46,130 bases of DNA, from NCBI GenBank assembly GCA_003254885.1, contig QANT01001201.1:26946-73075 (forward strand), in the 5' to 3' direction. The notes beneath the pieces are model-generated. The model did no database searches, was not told the origin of the DNA, and saw only the letters and a program-made list of their open reading frames with translations. This DNA comes from Purshia tridentata (taxonomy: Eukaryota; Streptophyta; Magnoliopsida; Rosales; Rosaceae). The position numbers and the translations under genes are program-made. Each line of letters starts with the position of its first letter. The stretch's first letter is position 1. Below are positions 23,176 through 35,563 of the stretch, piece after piece.

Positions 23176-24983
23176 TCATGTGGCTCCTACCCCAAGAAAA
23201 TCAATGAATGGTGGAGGGACGCTCTCACGGTGGCTGCCAACTCTGTCCTCATCTACAGCTGATGAGGGTTTGCCGGCTGAAGCTTGGTGTGGTGATGCTG
23301 ATGAGGAATCTGAGTTATAACTACTGTGAAGGTTGTGGTAGTTTGACTGCTGCATTGCCATCATATATGGTGGATGGTGGATACGCACACCAGATATTTG
23401 AGCTTCATCACTTGAACTATCCCAAGAATATCTGCTGTGGCTCACCATCCCCAACACGTCATTGCTCTTGCTACCTGCAACACTCAACCAGTAGAGAAGT
23501 TTTATGTGAGAGAAGGGGGGAGGGAGAGAGAGAGTTGTAGGGAAAAGAAAGATGACCAATTAAAAAGGGTTGCTTTATTAACGTATAAAGTAGTAAGAGA
23601 ACAAGTGAACACCTGTTCACTCGTTCAATGTGGGCAAATAGAGCATTGAGACCTCGGATCAACAATAACAAGGCAATGAAGAAGCAGCACAAAAACCAAA
23701 ATGCACAAACCGCACAAACAAAGAGAATCAAGGGAAAAGAGGGCTAGTGAAGGAAATACCAGGGAAGAACTCAGAAGGAGGTTGCTGTGCAAAGAATTTA
23801 TGACTGCTAGGAGGGACCTTTTTGCTTGTGATTACTTCTTCCCCACTTGTGACCATGTTGGGCGAAGCATTAGAGCCATAATCAGGTACCCCACAAGCAG
23901 CACCACTATAGGGTCCTCCAAATGGGAAAGGAGATATAGTACTGCTGAGACCTCCATTAGGGAGATTACTGAGACAGTATGGTGGAGGTAATAATTCTGT
24001 CCTTGGACTAATTTCCTCCATTGTCCTGTATACAGATTGACTCAGCTTCCTCCTCCTGTAAGCACTAGATTGTTCTCTGTACTTCCTGGCCATTATAACA
24101 TGCCAATGGTTCTTGACAGCATTATCAGTTCTTCCAGGGAAGAGCCTAGCTATCATGGCCCATTTGTTACCATATAATCTATGAGCTTGCATTAGTCTAT
24201 CTTCTTCTTCTTCAGTGAAAGCTCTTCTATTGATCCTTGGGTCCAGCTGGTTAAACCATCTTAGTCTACAGCTCTTACCTTGATTTTAACACATAATACA
24301 AACAAACAGACAGAGAGATGACCAGTGAGAAAGAAAGAATATAAAAAACACCATGAAGAGAAGGAGAAAAGAAAACACACATACCTATGAATAAAAGACT
24401 AAAAATCAGTTTCTCACTTCTTACCTGATCTTCCTTCCAACTTCTCTGCTATGAGGTTCCAATTCTGAGGGCCATAAAGAGCCACAAGTTCCTTGAGCTT
24501 GGAATCTTCTGCAGGCCTCCAATGCCCTCTGGCACACAGTTTTGACTGCCCACTTTCTGTTTCCTTCCCACTAATTACCATATTTTCATGATCATCATGA
24601 TTTAGGTTGATTTTCTCATCATTCATTATCTCATTGTTTTCCCTACTCCCATCACTACTATCTGAACCCTTACCGCCCCCAAAGTCACCGTTTTGGTGTT
24701 CCTCAGAGCTAATTCTGGAGTTGAAGTTCCCCACAACAGGAGGAAAACCCCAAAAAGCTCTCCCATTTTCCACTTCAGAAGTACGACTTGAGATGTAACT
24801 ACTCTCTTGAGAAGAAACGGATGATACTACTCCATAGTTGGGGCTGAGTGAAAGAGAACCCATATCTGCATAAACCATCCCCATTGAACAAGAATGAGAA
24901 GAAGAGGAAGAGGGAATGGAAGAGAAACAGTTGAAGCCATTTGGGTTTTCTGTTGCATTATATATAGCACCATTGTTGGCCAT
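23176..24983 (-). CDS. MYB117: R2R3-MYB transcription factor, subgroup 21 (LOF1/MYB117/MYB105 type)
   Basis: Three exons, 24983-24425, 24278-23760 and 23474-23176, all joined in phase 1, give 458 residues. R2 starts at [11 protein letters not shown] (150-160) with Trp155, Trp175 and Trp194; R3 begins [10 protein letters not shown] with Phe207 replacing the first Trp, as is standard, then Trp226 and Trp245 ([14 protein letters not shown]). The tail ends [13 protein letters not shown], the subgroup 21 signature shared by MYB52/54/56/69/105/117. The 149-residue N terminus is Ser- and Asn-rich without a domain. LOF1 and LOF2 (MYB117, MYB105) control organ boundaries, meristems and axillary buds in Arabidopsis, and relatives shape leaf complexity and branching. 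The start has a strong context (GGCATGG). At least three upstream ATGs precede it. The family call is secure; the exact orthologue rests on gene order. Confidence 0.9.
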
Positions 24984-25041
24984 GCCTGCATTTCTTTTGA
25001 CAGATGCTGATGATATTCATGAACTGTTACAAAGTCATCAT
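24827..25041 (-). promoter_or_regulatory. Upstream ORFs on the MYB leader, two overlapping the main start
   Basis: Three upstream reading frames: 25041-25027 (MMTL, starting at two adjacent ATGs), 25020-24958 (20 codons, in another frame and running past the main ATG), and 24991-24827 (54 codons, ATG only 8 nt before the main ATG, also overlapping). Overlapping uORFs usually lower translation of the main frame. This holds only if the transcript starts upstream of 25041, which the sequence does not prove. Confidence 0.45.
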
Positions 25042-25313
25042 CGTTTATTAATGGCTTGAATAAAGAGGGGAAAGAAAATTGGATGTGGAACTAAAAAGTT
25101 AAAATAATAGTTATGAGCAAAATATGACAGACAGCTAGTGAAAGAAAGGGACTTGTTTTGGTGTTGCAAGAGAGAACTAGAAACAGCAAAAATAGCATTA
25201 GTGTTCAGAAAACCTACAATGCCTCTACTCTCACTGACTCAATAGGGAGTCTGAAGGAGGAGAGAGATAGAGATAGAGACAGAGAAGAGAAATGCTACTA
25301 AGTAGTTAACAAA

Positions 25314-25343
25314 CCCTGACCCTGACCCTGACCCTGACCCTGA
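25314..25343. repeat. (CCCTGA)5 minisatellite in the MYB promoter
   Basis: Five perfect hexamers about 330-360 bp upstream of the MYB start codon. It resembles but is not the plant telomere repeat (CCCTAAA). It may vary in copy number. Confidence 0.85.
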
Positions 25344-28173
25344 GCCTTTAATTTAACAAGCTCTCCTACTATACTATTATATATATGTATATATTAATTT
25401 ATTAACAAATCATACATCACTCACACGTGTGAAAGTAAAGCCATTGATGAGGTTGAAGGTTCTTAGGCTGTATCTCTCTTCTTCTTCTTTTTTGGTGAAC
25501 TAGGCGGTCTCTCTCTGGATTGACAAGAAAGACTCTTAAATGTGATGTGTGCTAGCTTGGGGTTGTACAGGACTAGAACTAGACCGCCCTTTCTTTTCAA
25601 AGCACAGATACAGGTAGGCCAGCTCCATGGCCCTTCAATTTTAACTAGAGTTAGAGGGTGTTTACCTGGGCCTTCAGTTAACCACCTGAAGTTGACCCAA
25701 CGACCATCACCAAACCCCTTCGGCCAAGAATTGCTTTTGATCCATGTCCCTTCTTTCACAAATATTATAACAGTCCAAAAAGGCCTCTACCTTAACGTCA
25801 TTCTAAACCCCACCTCTACACCTGTTTTCTCTGTCCCTTTCACCGGAGGGGGTTTCAACTTTCAACTTTCAAGTTCATGTACGTACATACAAATTACAAA
25901 ATACACATTAATTGAATTATTGATTTTTGGATTAGGTGATTCAAGATTATATAGATCACCTTCATTCATCATCATCAGTTAAGAAAATGAAACTATATGA
26001 GGTTAATTTTCCAGATTATATTAAGGAATGTCTAACTATACTCATTTCTTAAACTCTTACTCTGCGAAATGATATTTAACAACACTAACAATGAATACAG
26101 AAATTTATAAAATAATGGAAACTTTCGTCTTTTAGTTTTAGTTTTTCACTCACTCTCTGGAAAAACTGATTGCAGACGTTTCATTTATTGTTTGTCACAG
26201 TGTTCACAGGAATGTACTATCTGTGCTTTGAACAACTGAGCAAATTTGGGTCAAATCTATGAACATCCCGACCTTACATACATTACTATATGAGAAACAA
26301 GAAACAGCCCTACTACACCACCTCTCAACCATTTAAAAAAACTAACCTATCATACAGAACGATTATAACTTATAAAAAATGAAAATGTAAACATGGGGAC
26401 ACCTTTTTTTTAACTCCTAGATTCAATAGGCTCAACTTTTTTATTTCTAGAATGCAAATTTTGAGCCGATCTCCATAAAAACATAGTAAGTAAATCAGGA
26501 GATCCTCATTTGGTTGATTTATTTATTTTTATGAATGACGCTCATCTGGACTTTGCTTCCAATTCCTGTTCTACAAGTCCTCATTGTCATAGTACTGTGT
26601 GTATATCAATAGCATAGGGTCCTAGCTAGCCAAAGGAGTCATGCATGTTTGTGTGTCACTACTCTCACACAGTACAGGCTCATCCCGTGGCATTTAAGGT
26701 GCATATATATGCATGTGAACAAGCTTATGATGGACTATCTTGATGTCATCATACATCCATAGACACCCACATTGGGAACCTGCAAAACAAACTTCTCTCT
26801 ACGCTTGTCATATTCATCCTATAAAGTTCATTTTCTTGTTTTGAACTTAGTAGATCTGCATATATAACAGTGGTGAATTATTCATATATACAAGGACAAC
26901 AGTAATGTGAACTTGTTATGAGCAAGCATTACTATTACTATTAAGACTATTAGTAATTATGGGAAATTCCAAAGATGACGATGGATTAGTGATGAGTTAG
27001 GACAATGTTGTTTGGGGCATGAGAAATGGGGCTAATTTGAAAGACCCCAATGCCATATTGTCAAAAGCCAATGGATCGCATGGTCCCCAACTTTTCAGAC
27101 TAAATGGGAAGAGAGTGAAGCATGTGGATGTGGGTGTGAGGGTATTCAATAATCAAATATTGACAGGTAAAAATGTGCAGTAGTACTTGTACAGAATATA
27201 TTGTTCCCATCATGCATATCTCATATATATATATATATATAAAAGTATATCTGCCTTCACCTTTGCCCAAACCAAATCCTGTGCCTTTTTTGTTTTCTTC
27301 TTGCGATGCCAGTCTGCCCTTCCTTTCCCCTTTCCACGTGTACCCATGTTTGCACGTGTAAAGCCAAAACTCAGGATCACCTCTGCTGATTCAACAACCC
27401 TCTTTATCAGTTTTAACATGCACCCTTGATTTTGTAAAGAGTTTTTCATGCATGATTTCTGAAAATTTGAACAAACCCCACAAATATTAAAAGAAGGTTG
27501 TATAAGAATATATCATTATTCATTAATTTTTCATATGTACCAATAAGCGGGTCCTATTATATATAACAAGATGTTTTTGAGAAGTAGTATAGTCTCTGTG
27601 TATAATTATTATTATTAAATGGGCATATATGACAACTCAGAAATCACAAAGCACACAATAATTGTCCTGCTGCTCCTGCAGCATCAGGGTCAAATAGAAG
27701 AGGGCAAATCCGAGATATGAAAGTTACAGATTAATTAATTGAAAAGCTAGCTATAGGCTATAGTCTACATATAGGACCTTGTGGGACTGTTTTAAGTTAA
27801 CATTTGTATGAATCCATTAACTCTTGGATCATTAATTTCATTACAAAATTTAATTTCTAGCAAAAGGAATGGGATGCCAAAAACACCCCCAACCTGCCTG
27901 ATGGAGTTTGTTATGTTTTGAGTGAAAGAATAAAGAAACATGCTTTTGGAATGACCCATGACCCATGTAACAAGACATGGGAGGTCATGTAATTACAAGG
28001 CAACCAGAAATGCATGAAAGGGAAGGGGTCACAAAGGTTGATATAAGATGGGCCCACCATATAAATTGTAGGACTGTTCCATAAGATTCTATTTGATGAG
28101 GCTGTTCCCTTGGAATTACATGAAATTAAAGGCAGTTTTGTGTGTTCCTAACTTCCTATAAGTTACTTTCCAC
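25344..28173. other. Intergenic region with a pair of ABRE-type G-boxes
   Basis: No gene is recognised. CACGTGT occurs twice in the same orientation at 27335-27341 and 27353-27359, 18 bp apart, preceded by a (TA)n run at about 27222-27242. Such a pair looks like an abscisic-acid-responsive promoter, but no start codon with coding sequence follows, so its target is unknown. Confidence 0.35.
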
Positions 28174-28650
28174 TACCAGTCTCAATAAACAAGACAAATC
28201 TCTAACCAGCATGATTGGATTTAACATAAATTAGTTGGAAACTGATTGGATTTAACATAAATTAGTTGGAAACTAATCAAAGTATCATTATTTTTTTAAA
28301 ACAGAGGAATATAATTAAGCAGTTTCTAGAACAAAACATCAAACACTGTGGCTTTTTTTATATTGCCCTAAGTATGTTGGATATGAAGCATGGAAGTCAG
28401 TCAACTTTGTCTGAGGACAAAAGAACATACCAGTCTCAATAAACAAGACAAATCTCTAACCAGCATGATTGGATTTAACATAAATTAGTTGGAAACTAAT
28501 CAAAGTATCATTATTTTTTTAAAACAGAGGAATATAATTAAGCAGTTTCTAGAACAAAACATCAAACACTGTGGCTTTTTTTATATTGCCCTAAGTATGT
28601 TGGATATGAAGCATGGAAGTCAGTCAACTTTGTCTGAGGACAAAAGAACA
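28174..28650. repeat. Nested tandem duplication (254-bp unit with an inner 31-bp repeat)
   Basis: Copy 1 (28174-28427) and copy 2 (28428-28650) both run from TACCAGTCTCAATAAACAAG to GGACAAAAGAACA and are nearly identical. Copy 1 is 31 bp longer because the block GATTGGATTTAACATAAATT plus 11 more bases is present twice (28213-28243 and 28244-28274). Two duplication events, or loss of one inner copy, are needed. No coding content. Confidence 0.9.
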
Positions 28651-30271
28651 TGCATATATGTAACTTCCTTACCCACAGCATGTGACTGGAAACAGTACAT
28701 ATTGGTAAGGTTGTCTGGAAACTTCACCCAAAGATTTGAGCAATTAATCAATGCACGAAATGTGTAAATACTATTGCTCCAAAATCTACCCAGCTACATT
28801 TGACTACCTTTTACATTTGAAATAATAGCTGTTGATTTTGTCTTCCCCAATCCCCCATATTGCCAGCTTACTAAAATAAAGAAATGAACAACTAACCATA
28901 TAAATTTGTTTTAAACATGCTTAATAGTCGGTATAAAGACCATTCCCCAAAACTCTTTTCAAATAAATGTAGTCACGGACTCGGTCTATTAGATACAAAT
29001 ATGCAATGTGAAGAATCCAAGACCCACGTCTTAAATATAATGTTGAAATTAAGATGTACACCTACAGCCTCTACAGAGACTATAATTTCCAAGAAAGTTG
29101 TGTATGTTGTCGATGCATGCATTGTATGGATGATGATGTTGATGGATGGAAGTCTACAACCTCGCCAGTCATTCAGCATTGAAGTTAATAACTCTATAGT
29201 CTATTCCATACTCTAGCTATAGTCTACAGTATTCACAACCCCAGTTGATGAAGTCAGCATATATGTATATTTATATACATATAAGTTTGCCCAGATATTA
29301 GTACTGGATGATACAATGTGAATTATGTGATAATGGGTTACTGTGTACGCTTTAGAGTTGGGTGAAAGGGGCAACATCAAAAGCCATATTTAGATAATAA
29401 AGGTGTTGGGAAGTACTACCTCATAAGCGTTAAATCGTCAGTAACCTCACTTGTACAGTATGGGAAACACATCAGATGACGTACGTGCCCTTGCAAATTC
29501 AATACCCTATATGGAAAATTAATAATGCTTTCTTTTTACCATACTCTTTTCCATCATTAATAATTCCCACTAGTTTACTTGTCAAACAGTAAAAAACTCT
29601 CTCTCTCTCCCTCTCTCCCTCTCTCCCTCTATCAGATGAATTGAATTGAATAATAGCACTGATTCAGTACCGTAAAAAAATATCAGATCATGCAGGTATA
29701 CAGTACAGTAAGGGCAGGCAGGCATAGGGGTAAAGTTGGGATTTTAGGGCTGTTTGTACACATTATTTATGAGGGTGTGATCAGTAGTTCAGTACTATGC
29801 ATTCTGTAAGAAGTTAAGTAACTGTGAGAGAGTCTGAGTCTGAGAGATGGAAGAAGAGAAAGGACAGGGTGGTGATTTTGTTTGAGATTTTCTTTCATTC
29901 ATTGGGGAAGAGACACAGCTTCGTTAACATAGAGGAATTGTCTCTGTGTATGTACATATCTTTTATTTTTGGGTTTTTTTTTAATATCCATCTTTTACCC
30001 AATTTATATATTTACATATATATTATTAATGTCTTGGCTTTCTTTCCTACACTAGTTTTCAATTCAATTCAAAGTTTGAAACTGATCACCTCTTTTTTCT
30101 TTATTGTGTGTCTGATGAGTGATGAAGAATTGAAGTAGATTGTAGCAGAGTAGTCCACGTGCGTTAGAGACCCTCTGTGTTGTTTGCTAAGAAACAAAAC
30201 AGGCCCAACGGTTCATGGTCCTTTGGGACACCGTACCATAAAAGCCCTGTCGTTTTCTAGACAACCATGCA
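28651..30271. other. Intergenic region, low-complexity tracts
   Basis: A CT-rich tract at about 29598-29633 consists of CTCTCTCC repeats. Frames at 28917-29216 and 29824-30138 are not recognisable proteins. No RNA gene was recognised. Confidence 0.4.
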
Positions 30272-30315
30272 TGTGCAATTGTGCAATTGTGCATTGTGCA
30301 ATTGTGCATTGTGCA
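30272..30315. repeat. TGCAATTG/TGCATTG minisatellite
   Basis: A short array built from TGTGCAATTG and TGTGCATTG units, about five copies. Units are partly palindromic (TGCAATTGTGCA), so the array can form alternative hairpins. Confidence 0.7.
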
Positions 30316-32132
30316 CCCAAGCCAAGGAGGACGAAAATATATATTCATGCTAATTCACCTTCTTTGGTTGCTTCATCAACCTACAATACAACCCAAATTA
30401 AATCCCCATCATTTGTTAATTTGTTGCTATATTTTAAAAAAGATAGTCTTTTGTGCAGACGCTCACAGCATCTACTATAGATGAATCTACTACACCAATA
30501 TCAGTAAATGACGTAAGTGTCAACACTATAGAACCATTCAAGTTCAAATTCACAACCTTATCAATGATTTAAATTTAAAATTCGATAAAAAAACATTTTT
30601 GATATGCAATAATTGCCACTCTATATATGCGTTTGAGCCAAAATGTCAGAAGGGAATCACTTTCTACTTTCTCATGAAAAGGGGTGATTCCAACACTTGA
30701 TGTTCGCTATAATCAATCTTGTTCCTGTGTGATAATATGCAGGAGAATGGGGATATTTATCTACCTAAATAAAGATTTTACGATGTGTAGCTTGATGTAG
30801 TGTGATAAATTAATGCATGGTAAGAGTAGTAGGGACCATATTGATCGATATATCTTTGTTTTTGAAAAGCAAACTCATATATATTGATGATACATCATTT
30901 TACAATACCTGTGGTTATGGATAGATAGAATTAAATCGGTAAACAACCATGGACTTGTCCTGAAGATCTCTGTGTGTATCCCAAGGGTCCAATCCCATCA
31001 ATAATACACATGTTAAAACCCACCTAAACAGTGAACACAAAGCAAATTTACATGAGACCCACCAAGCAAGCACGTACGCAGAGTGATATATTCAGTATCA
31101 TGTTTTCATGTTTTGTGTATACAAATTCATGAAATAAAATGCCACATATATTCGTTTTGGTGTAAGTTCTTGTGGAAACGTAGTAATTTGTTGCCATGCC
31201 TATTATGTTGTAATATGAATGAATGACCTACCTGCCTTTAGTTTTAATGATTGCAATGAAACATTTAAGCAAACACTTCGTAAAGAACAGGCTGTCCAGT
31301 CCAATCCAACCCAACCCCTAATAAGTAAGAAGAAGCGTTAATTAACCATATTACGTACCCTCGTCTGTTTGTCGGTAGCCACTGATATATATCGATTGGT
31401 CATTTCAGAGAATAAAGGCCAATAACTCAAACAATTTTGGTGTCAGATAATGTCAATAAGCAGTAATTGTGTCAGTGATGCAGAAAGTCGGATAGATAGT
31501 GATGCTTATTAGGCTGGCCGTCTCGCAAAGGCCAACTGATTCATTCATCAAACGTAACGTAGCCCAAAGAGGTTCCTTCAAGACTTCACCAGCTTGCATC
31601 TTTTGGACAAACTAGTACACTCCCTTAGTCCCTTTATTTAACAACACCACTTTTTATGTGCTATGCTCCCCATGCATGCACTCAGATGCAACCCAAAATC
31701 CACTGGTCCAATCATGGTAGCTCTTCGTACTTGGTGCAATGCTGTCATTTCGTTTTATTAGATTAACAAAATAAACGAATTGATTTGGGTTTGATTGTTA
31801 AGTTGGGTTAGCCAACAACCCAACCCATCAAACGGGGCCCATTCTACTGAGTCCAATGACAATACCAAGGATCCGATGATAGACAGTTTGCATTGCTACC
31901 TGCCATAACGTTGCAGAAAGGTTTTGAACAATTTACGATTTTGACAATAATGAAAGATTCGCTTGAGAATTGAAAGAAAACACAGAACAAAATGATCATG
32001 ATTTGTGTGAGACACAATGTTTCAGAACAAGATCAAAGAAGACTCTCTGAGTCTCTGAGCTTTCTCGATAAGAGTTTCATGTTTAAGAAACAGTTAGACA
32101 GCATAAAAGCCAATATACAGTAGGCCCTGTAT
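30316..32132. other. Intergenic region, no supported gene
   Basis: AT-rich, with scattered A and T runs. I see no coding, RNA or repeat structure beyond low complexity. Confidence 0.4.
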
Positions 32133-32375
32133 CTGTATGCCGACATATTGATCAGATGAGTATCAAACTTTGAGAGATGCAAGATCGAGCAAGACCCCAC
32201 AATACATGGCCACCAATGCATAGCATCTTCAATTTCAAACGAGTTTAATTCGTTAATAATTATATTATTTATGCTGCAGCTCGATCAGAAACTAAAAGGC
32301 ATTCTAACCAATTAAGGCCACAATAAATTTTACCAATGTATTTACCAAATTTCAATCACAAATGAGAAGAAATTT
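32133..32375. repeat. Dispersed repeat, copy A
   Basis: It aligns with 35351-35563 in the same orientation. Shared blocks include CTGTATGCC, GAGATGCAAGA, GAGTTTAATT, ATGCTGCAG, CAGAAACTAAAA, CATTC and ACAAATGAGAAG, with small insertions between them. The pair is diverged, so the duplication is old. The two copies are 3.2 kb apart and bracket the doubtful gene at 33.1-34.3 kb. Confidence 0.65.
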
Positions 32376-33060
32376 CTATCACTTCGGTCTCATCTCTCAT
32401 TGTTTAATGTACGCTTTTTAATGTTAAATACTTAAATCAACTAGGCTAAAGTTTATAATGTTTAATAGTTCACAGTGTTTACTAGAAGCTAACGTTATAA
32501 TTGAAAGGCGCTGATTCTACTAAAGTCAAAAAATATTTCTATAAGTATGTTATTTTGATGCAATCTTTTAGTTGTCACTAGAAAATGACAAGGTTGTAAA
32601 ATATAAAAACAAAACGCCAATAAAGCCAAAATTTTTTATGGGTTTATAAAAAAAACCCTAAAATTTTTTAGCAACAAACTAGAAAAGGAGCCCGCACGAT
32701 GCTGCAGGTTTTAAAGATTACAATAATTATACATTTTGAATATCAAAGTTAGTAAAATTGAAAGAAAAGAGTAGATAATTACATAATATGGCAATCTAAA
32801 TATTACATTGACATCAATGTTTGTTGTCATGTTTAAGTTACAAAATGCAAACTAATGATACTGATTGTCATCTTAACATATTGTTATATCTTAAAAAACC
32901 AATCAGCATTAAAAAAAAGATTAAAAGATACATATTGAGACAATTACATGTCAGCATACTCAAAAGGTTGGCAGTATTCAAAAAATACAGGGATGGGTAG
33001 ATGTTTATAGTTGGGTTAGTGGAAGATGTCATCTCAGTTGCTAGTGGGGTTTTTAGCTGG

Positions 33061-34275
33061 TTATGCATCCCTGGAAGCGGTAGTCTTTTCCTCTTGATTC
33101 TGTGAAGTAGTGGGCTCATCTTTTTTACCTTGGCATCTATAATGGCTGTAAATTTGGAAAGGATTATTTGTTAGTGTAGATAAGCACTTATATTTTTGGC
33201 CATGCAAATGAAAAGCATGGATTAATTGCAATTGATAACATGGATAAAAATGGCAGCACACAATTGATGAATGTAGTGAAGCAAAGTGTTAAAAAATGTT
33301 TGACTGAGGTGTAGCAATTGATTGCATACAATGTTGCTTATACTATTGGCAATTATTTTTAAGTGTAATCAAATTTTTAAGATACATATATAGCAAACAT
33401 GGAAAAGTTAAATCTGATTTGGCAAGGGAGTAGATAATGCTAAAGTAAAAATAAATGAATAGACAACCAGGTGAAACAATTGGAGTTGTATTTTTTGCCT
33501 GTTTATTTGTTTTATTAAGATGGAAATATTTAGGTAGAAAGATTATGTGATGAGTAGTTGGAACGACTTCACATAGAAATAGAAATTTTGAAAATTTGTT
33601 AGTGACAATGAGTATAAAAATTAAGAACCATAAACAGGGTTGTAATGTTTTAAACTCTAGTGAAATGAATAAGAAGAAAAAAAAGAAGTGATTAAATACA
33701 AATATAGTATAGTGAGTTCAAATTGAAAACCTGATCTTGGTTTTCTTGGTGGTTGCTTTACTCTTTAATGATTTGAGTGGAAGATCATCCAAATCTGATC
33801 CCATGCCATTCTGAAGCCTTCAAAGCATGAGTTGTGCCAGTTTTTTATAAAGCTGCTCTTAGATTTTTTTTTGGCGATGAGAAATATTTTGAGTAGGAAT
33901 TTCTATATCACCTGAAATATCAGAAACACAGGCTTCTTATATAGCACGCTAATATGCATAGAAAAATAGAGTATTCACTATGGAAGACAAACCAACTATT
34001 GTCAAATAGGCATAGGTAGATCAAATATAGATGTTATTAGTTAAAGTTGTGGATATCGTCTATAAAATGCATGGATATTTGATGATTAGCAAGCAAAAGC
34101 AAAGAAAAGGCAAATGAAAATGTTAGTACTATTGATTTTTCCATGTGAAGAAAATAATAAAATTATACTAAAAACTATTAAACCAGATACATGAATAGAA
34201 AAAGTAAATAAAAGGAAGGGGAAAAAATGTTACCTTCACAGCTTCTTCCACCTCAAAGCCCAACAGTAACAAAGC
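33061..34275 (-). pseudogene. Exon-like series with an in-frame stop, possible decayed small gene
   Basis: Three segments with good splice borders share phase: 34275-34234 (ALLLLGFEVEEAVK), 33855-33731 and 33136-33061. Joined they give 80 codons plus a terminal TAA. The second segment reads QLYKKLAQLML, then TGA at 33822-33820, then RLQNGMGSDLDDLPLKSLK and a Lys-rich stretch; the last ends in a polar Lys/Glu/Gln/Thr tail. If the middle exon instead begins after the CAG at about 33813, the stop is avoided and a shorter open product remains. I do not recognise the family and found no convincing first exon: the ATG at 34490 reaches a donor in the wrong phase. It could be a pseudogene, a fragment caught by a transposon, or chance. 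Confidence 0.25.
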
Positions 34276-34900
34276 CTAAAAAAGAAAACCTATTAACCCA
34301 TTACAAACAGAAATGAAAACTCCTACCTAGCAATTCATTATTTTGTATTCACTATTGTAAAACCAGAAATGATAAACTTCCCACATTCTCTGAATCGATA
34401 TGAATATTTTTTGAACCACTAAAAATTGGAAGACCAAATTTTAGATGAAAGAAAGCCCATACCTAGAAGAGAAAAGCCCACCAAAAACATTGATGATCGG
34501 ATCTAGGGGCGGCCGGAATAGGCCATGGAAGCCGCTCGCGGCTATTTGGATTTTCTGGGATGTTTTCTGTGCAGGGGGAGCTGGGCCAGTGGGAGGAAGC
34601 TAGGGAGGAGGTGGCCGGCGCCTGGGGGTCAAGCTAGTGGGCTGGGTCGGTTGGGAAGTGGCCGGAGAAGAATGGTGTTGTGAGCGTGCAGGAGAATAAT
34701 AGAGGTTGGTAGAGAAAGAGAGTGTGGAGAGAGATCACGTGAGAAAATGAGGCTGAGTTATTACACTCAATGGCAAGAATCGTAAAAATGCAAAAGAGGC
34801 AAGGACAAAACCGGCAGCACACTGTCATTAGTAACAGTGACTGCACAGTGAATTTGGGTTCTCTTTTAGTATATATATAATTTTCTGAGTCAGTTAAATA
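34276..34900. other. GC-rich island between two doubtful transcription units
   Basis: 34500-34690 is much richer in G and C than its surroundings, with GGCCGG and CGCTCGCGG blocks. It lies between the minus-strand exon-like series below 34275 and a plus-strand start at 35087, so it looks like a divergent promoter or first exon, or the core of a mobile element. Neither reading is proven. Confidence 0.3.
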
Positions 34901-35086
34901 ATGGATCAAAAAAACAAAGAAAATAATAAGTTGGGCTATCAATTTCCTCTTAAGCCTGGCCTGGAGCGGATCAAAATTTTCAAGAGCGGGTTTGAACTGG
35001 GCCTACCTGAAGCCTGGAAGTTTGGACAAGGACTGATCCGGCCCATTTTACATCCCCTAAGTAAAACCTCAGTAAAAACTTCAGAG

Positions 35087-35204
35087 ATGGAGCAGTGTTG
35101 TGGTGTTGATGGATCAACCCATCAAGCTACAAGATCCACCGCTCTATTACAGCCTTGCAGAAACTCAAAACTTCCAGACAAGACAACTCTTCGATTGCAT
35201 TCAG
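35087..35204 (+). other. Orphan first-exon-like frame
   Basis: An ATG opens 39 codons (beginning MEQCCGVDGSTHQATRST) that end at a good donor, CAG/GTAAGC. Continuing from the nearby acceptor ending at about 35252 gives only ten more codons before a stop. The product is unrecognised. It may be the first exon of a lost gene or part of a non-coding transcript. Confidence 0.2.
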
Positions 35205-35350
35205 GTAAGCCCTAAGCCCTAGCCAAATTTGATGATGGTGCTGCTCTTTTTAGTTGCTTATGTTTGGAGACCAGACCTCTAAGACTGGAACAAGCCACAG
35301 CCACGGATTACAAGCTTATGTTTGGAGACACAGAAACCGAACAGTGATCA

Positions 35351-35563
35351 CTGTATGCCAACATATCTGGTGACTATCAAGCTTAAGAGATGCAAGAGCA
35401 AGAACCCACATGGGCAGCAATGAATAGCATCGATCTTTAAAGGAGTTTAATTAATTGTATTATGCTGCAGCGGCTCAGAAACTAAAATGGCATTCCAACT
35501 ATAGGGGACTAGAAACATTACGAATGTATTTTCCAAATTTCTATTACAAATGAGAAGGTATTT
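35351..35563. repeat. Dispersed repeat, copy B
   Basis: The second member of the diverged direct repeat described at 32133-32375. It is about 30 bp shorter because of internal gaps. Confidence 0.65.

Noticed and set aside
25314-25343. Interstitial telomere repeat
   Set aside because: The unit is CCCTGA, not CCCTAAA.
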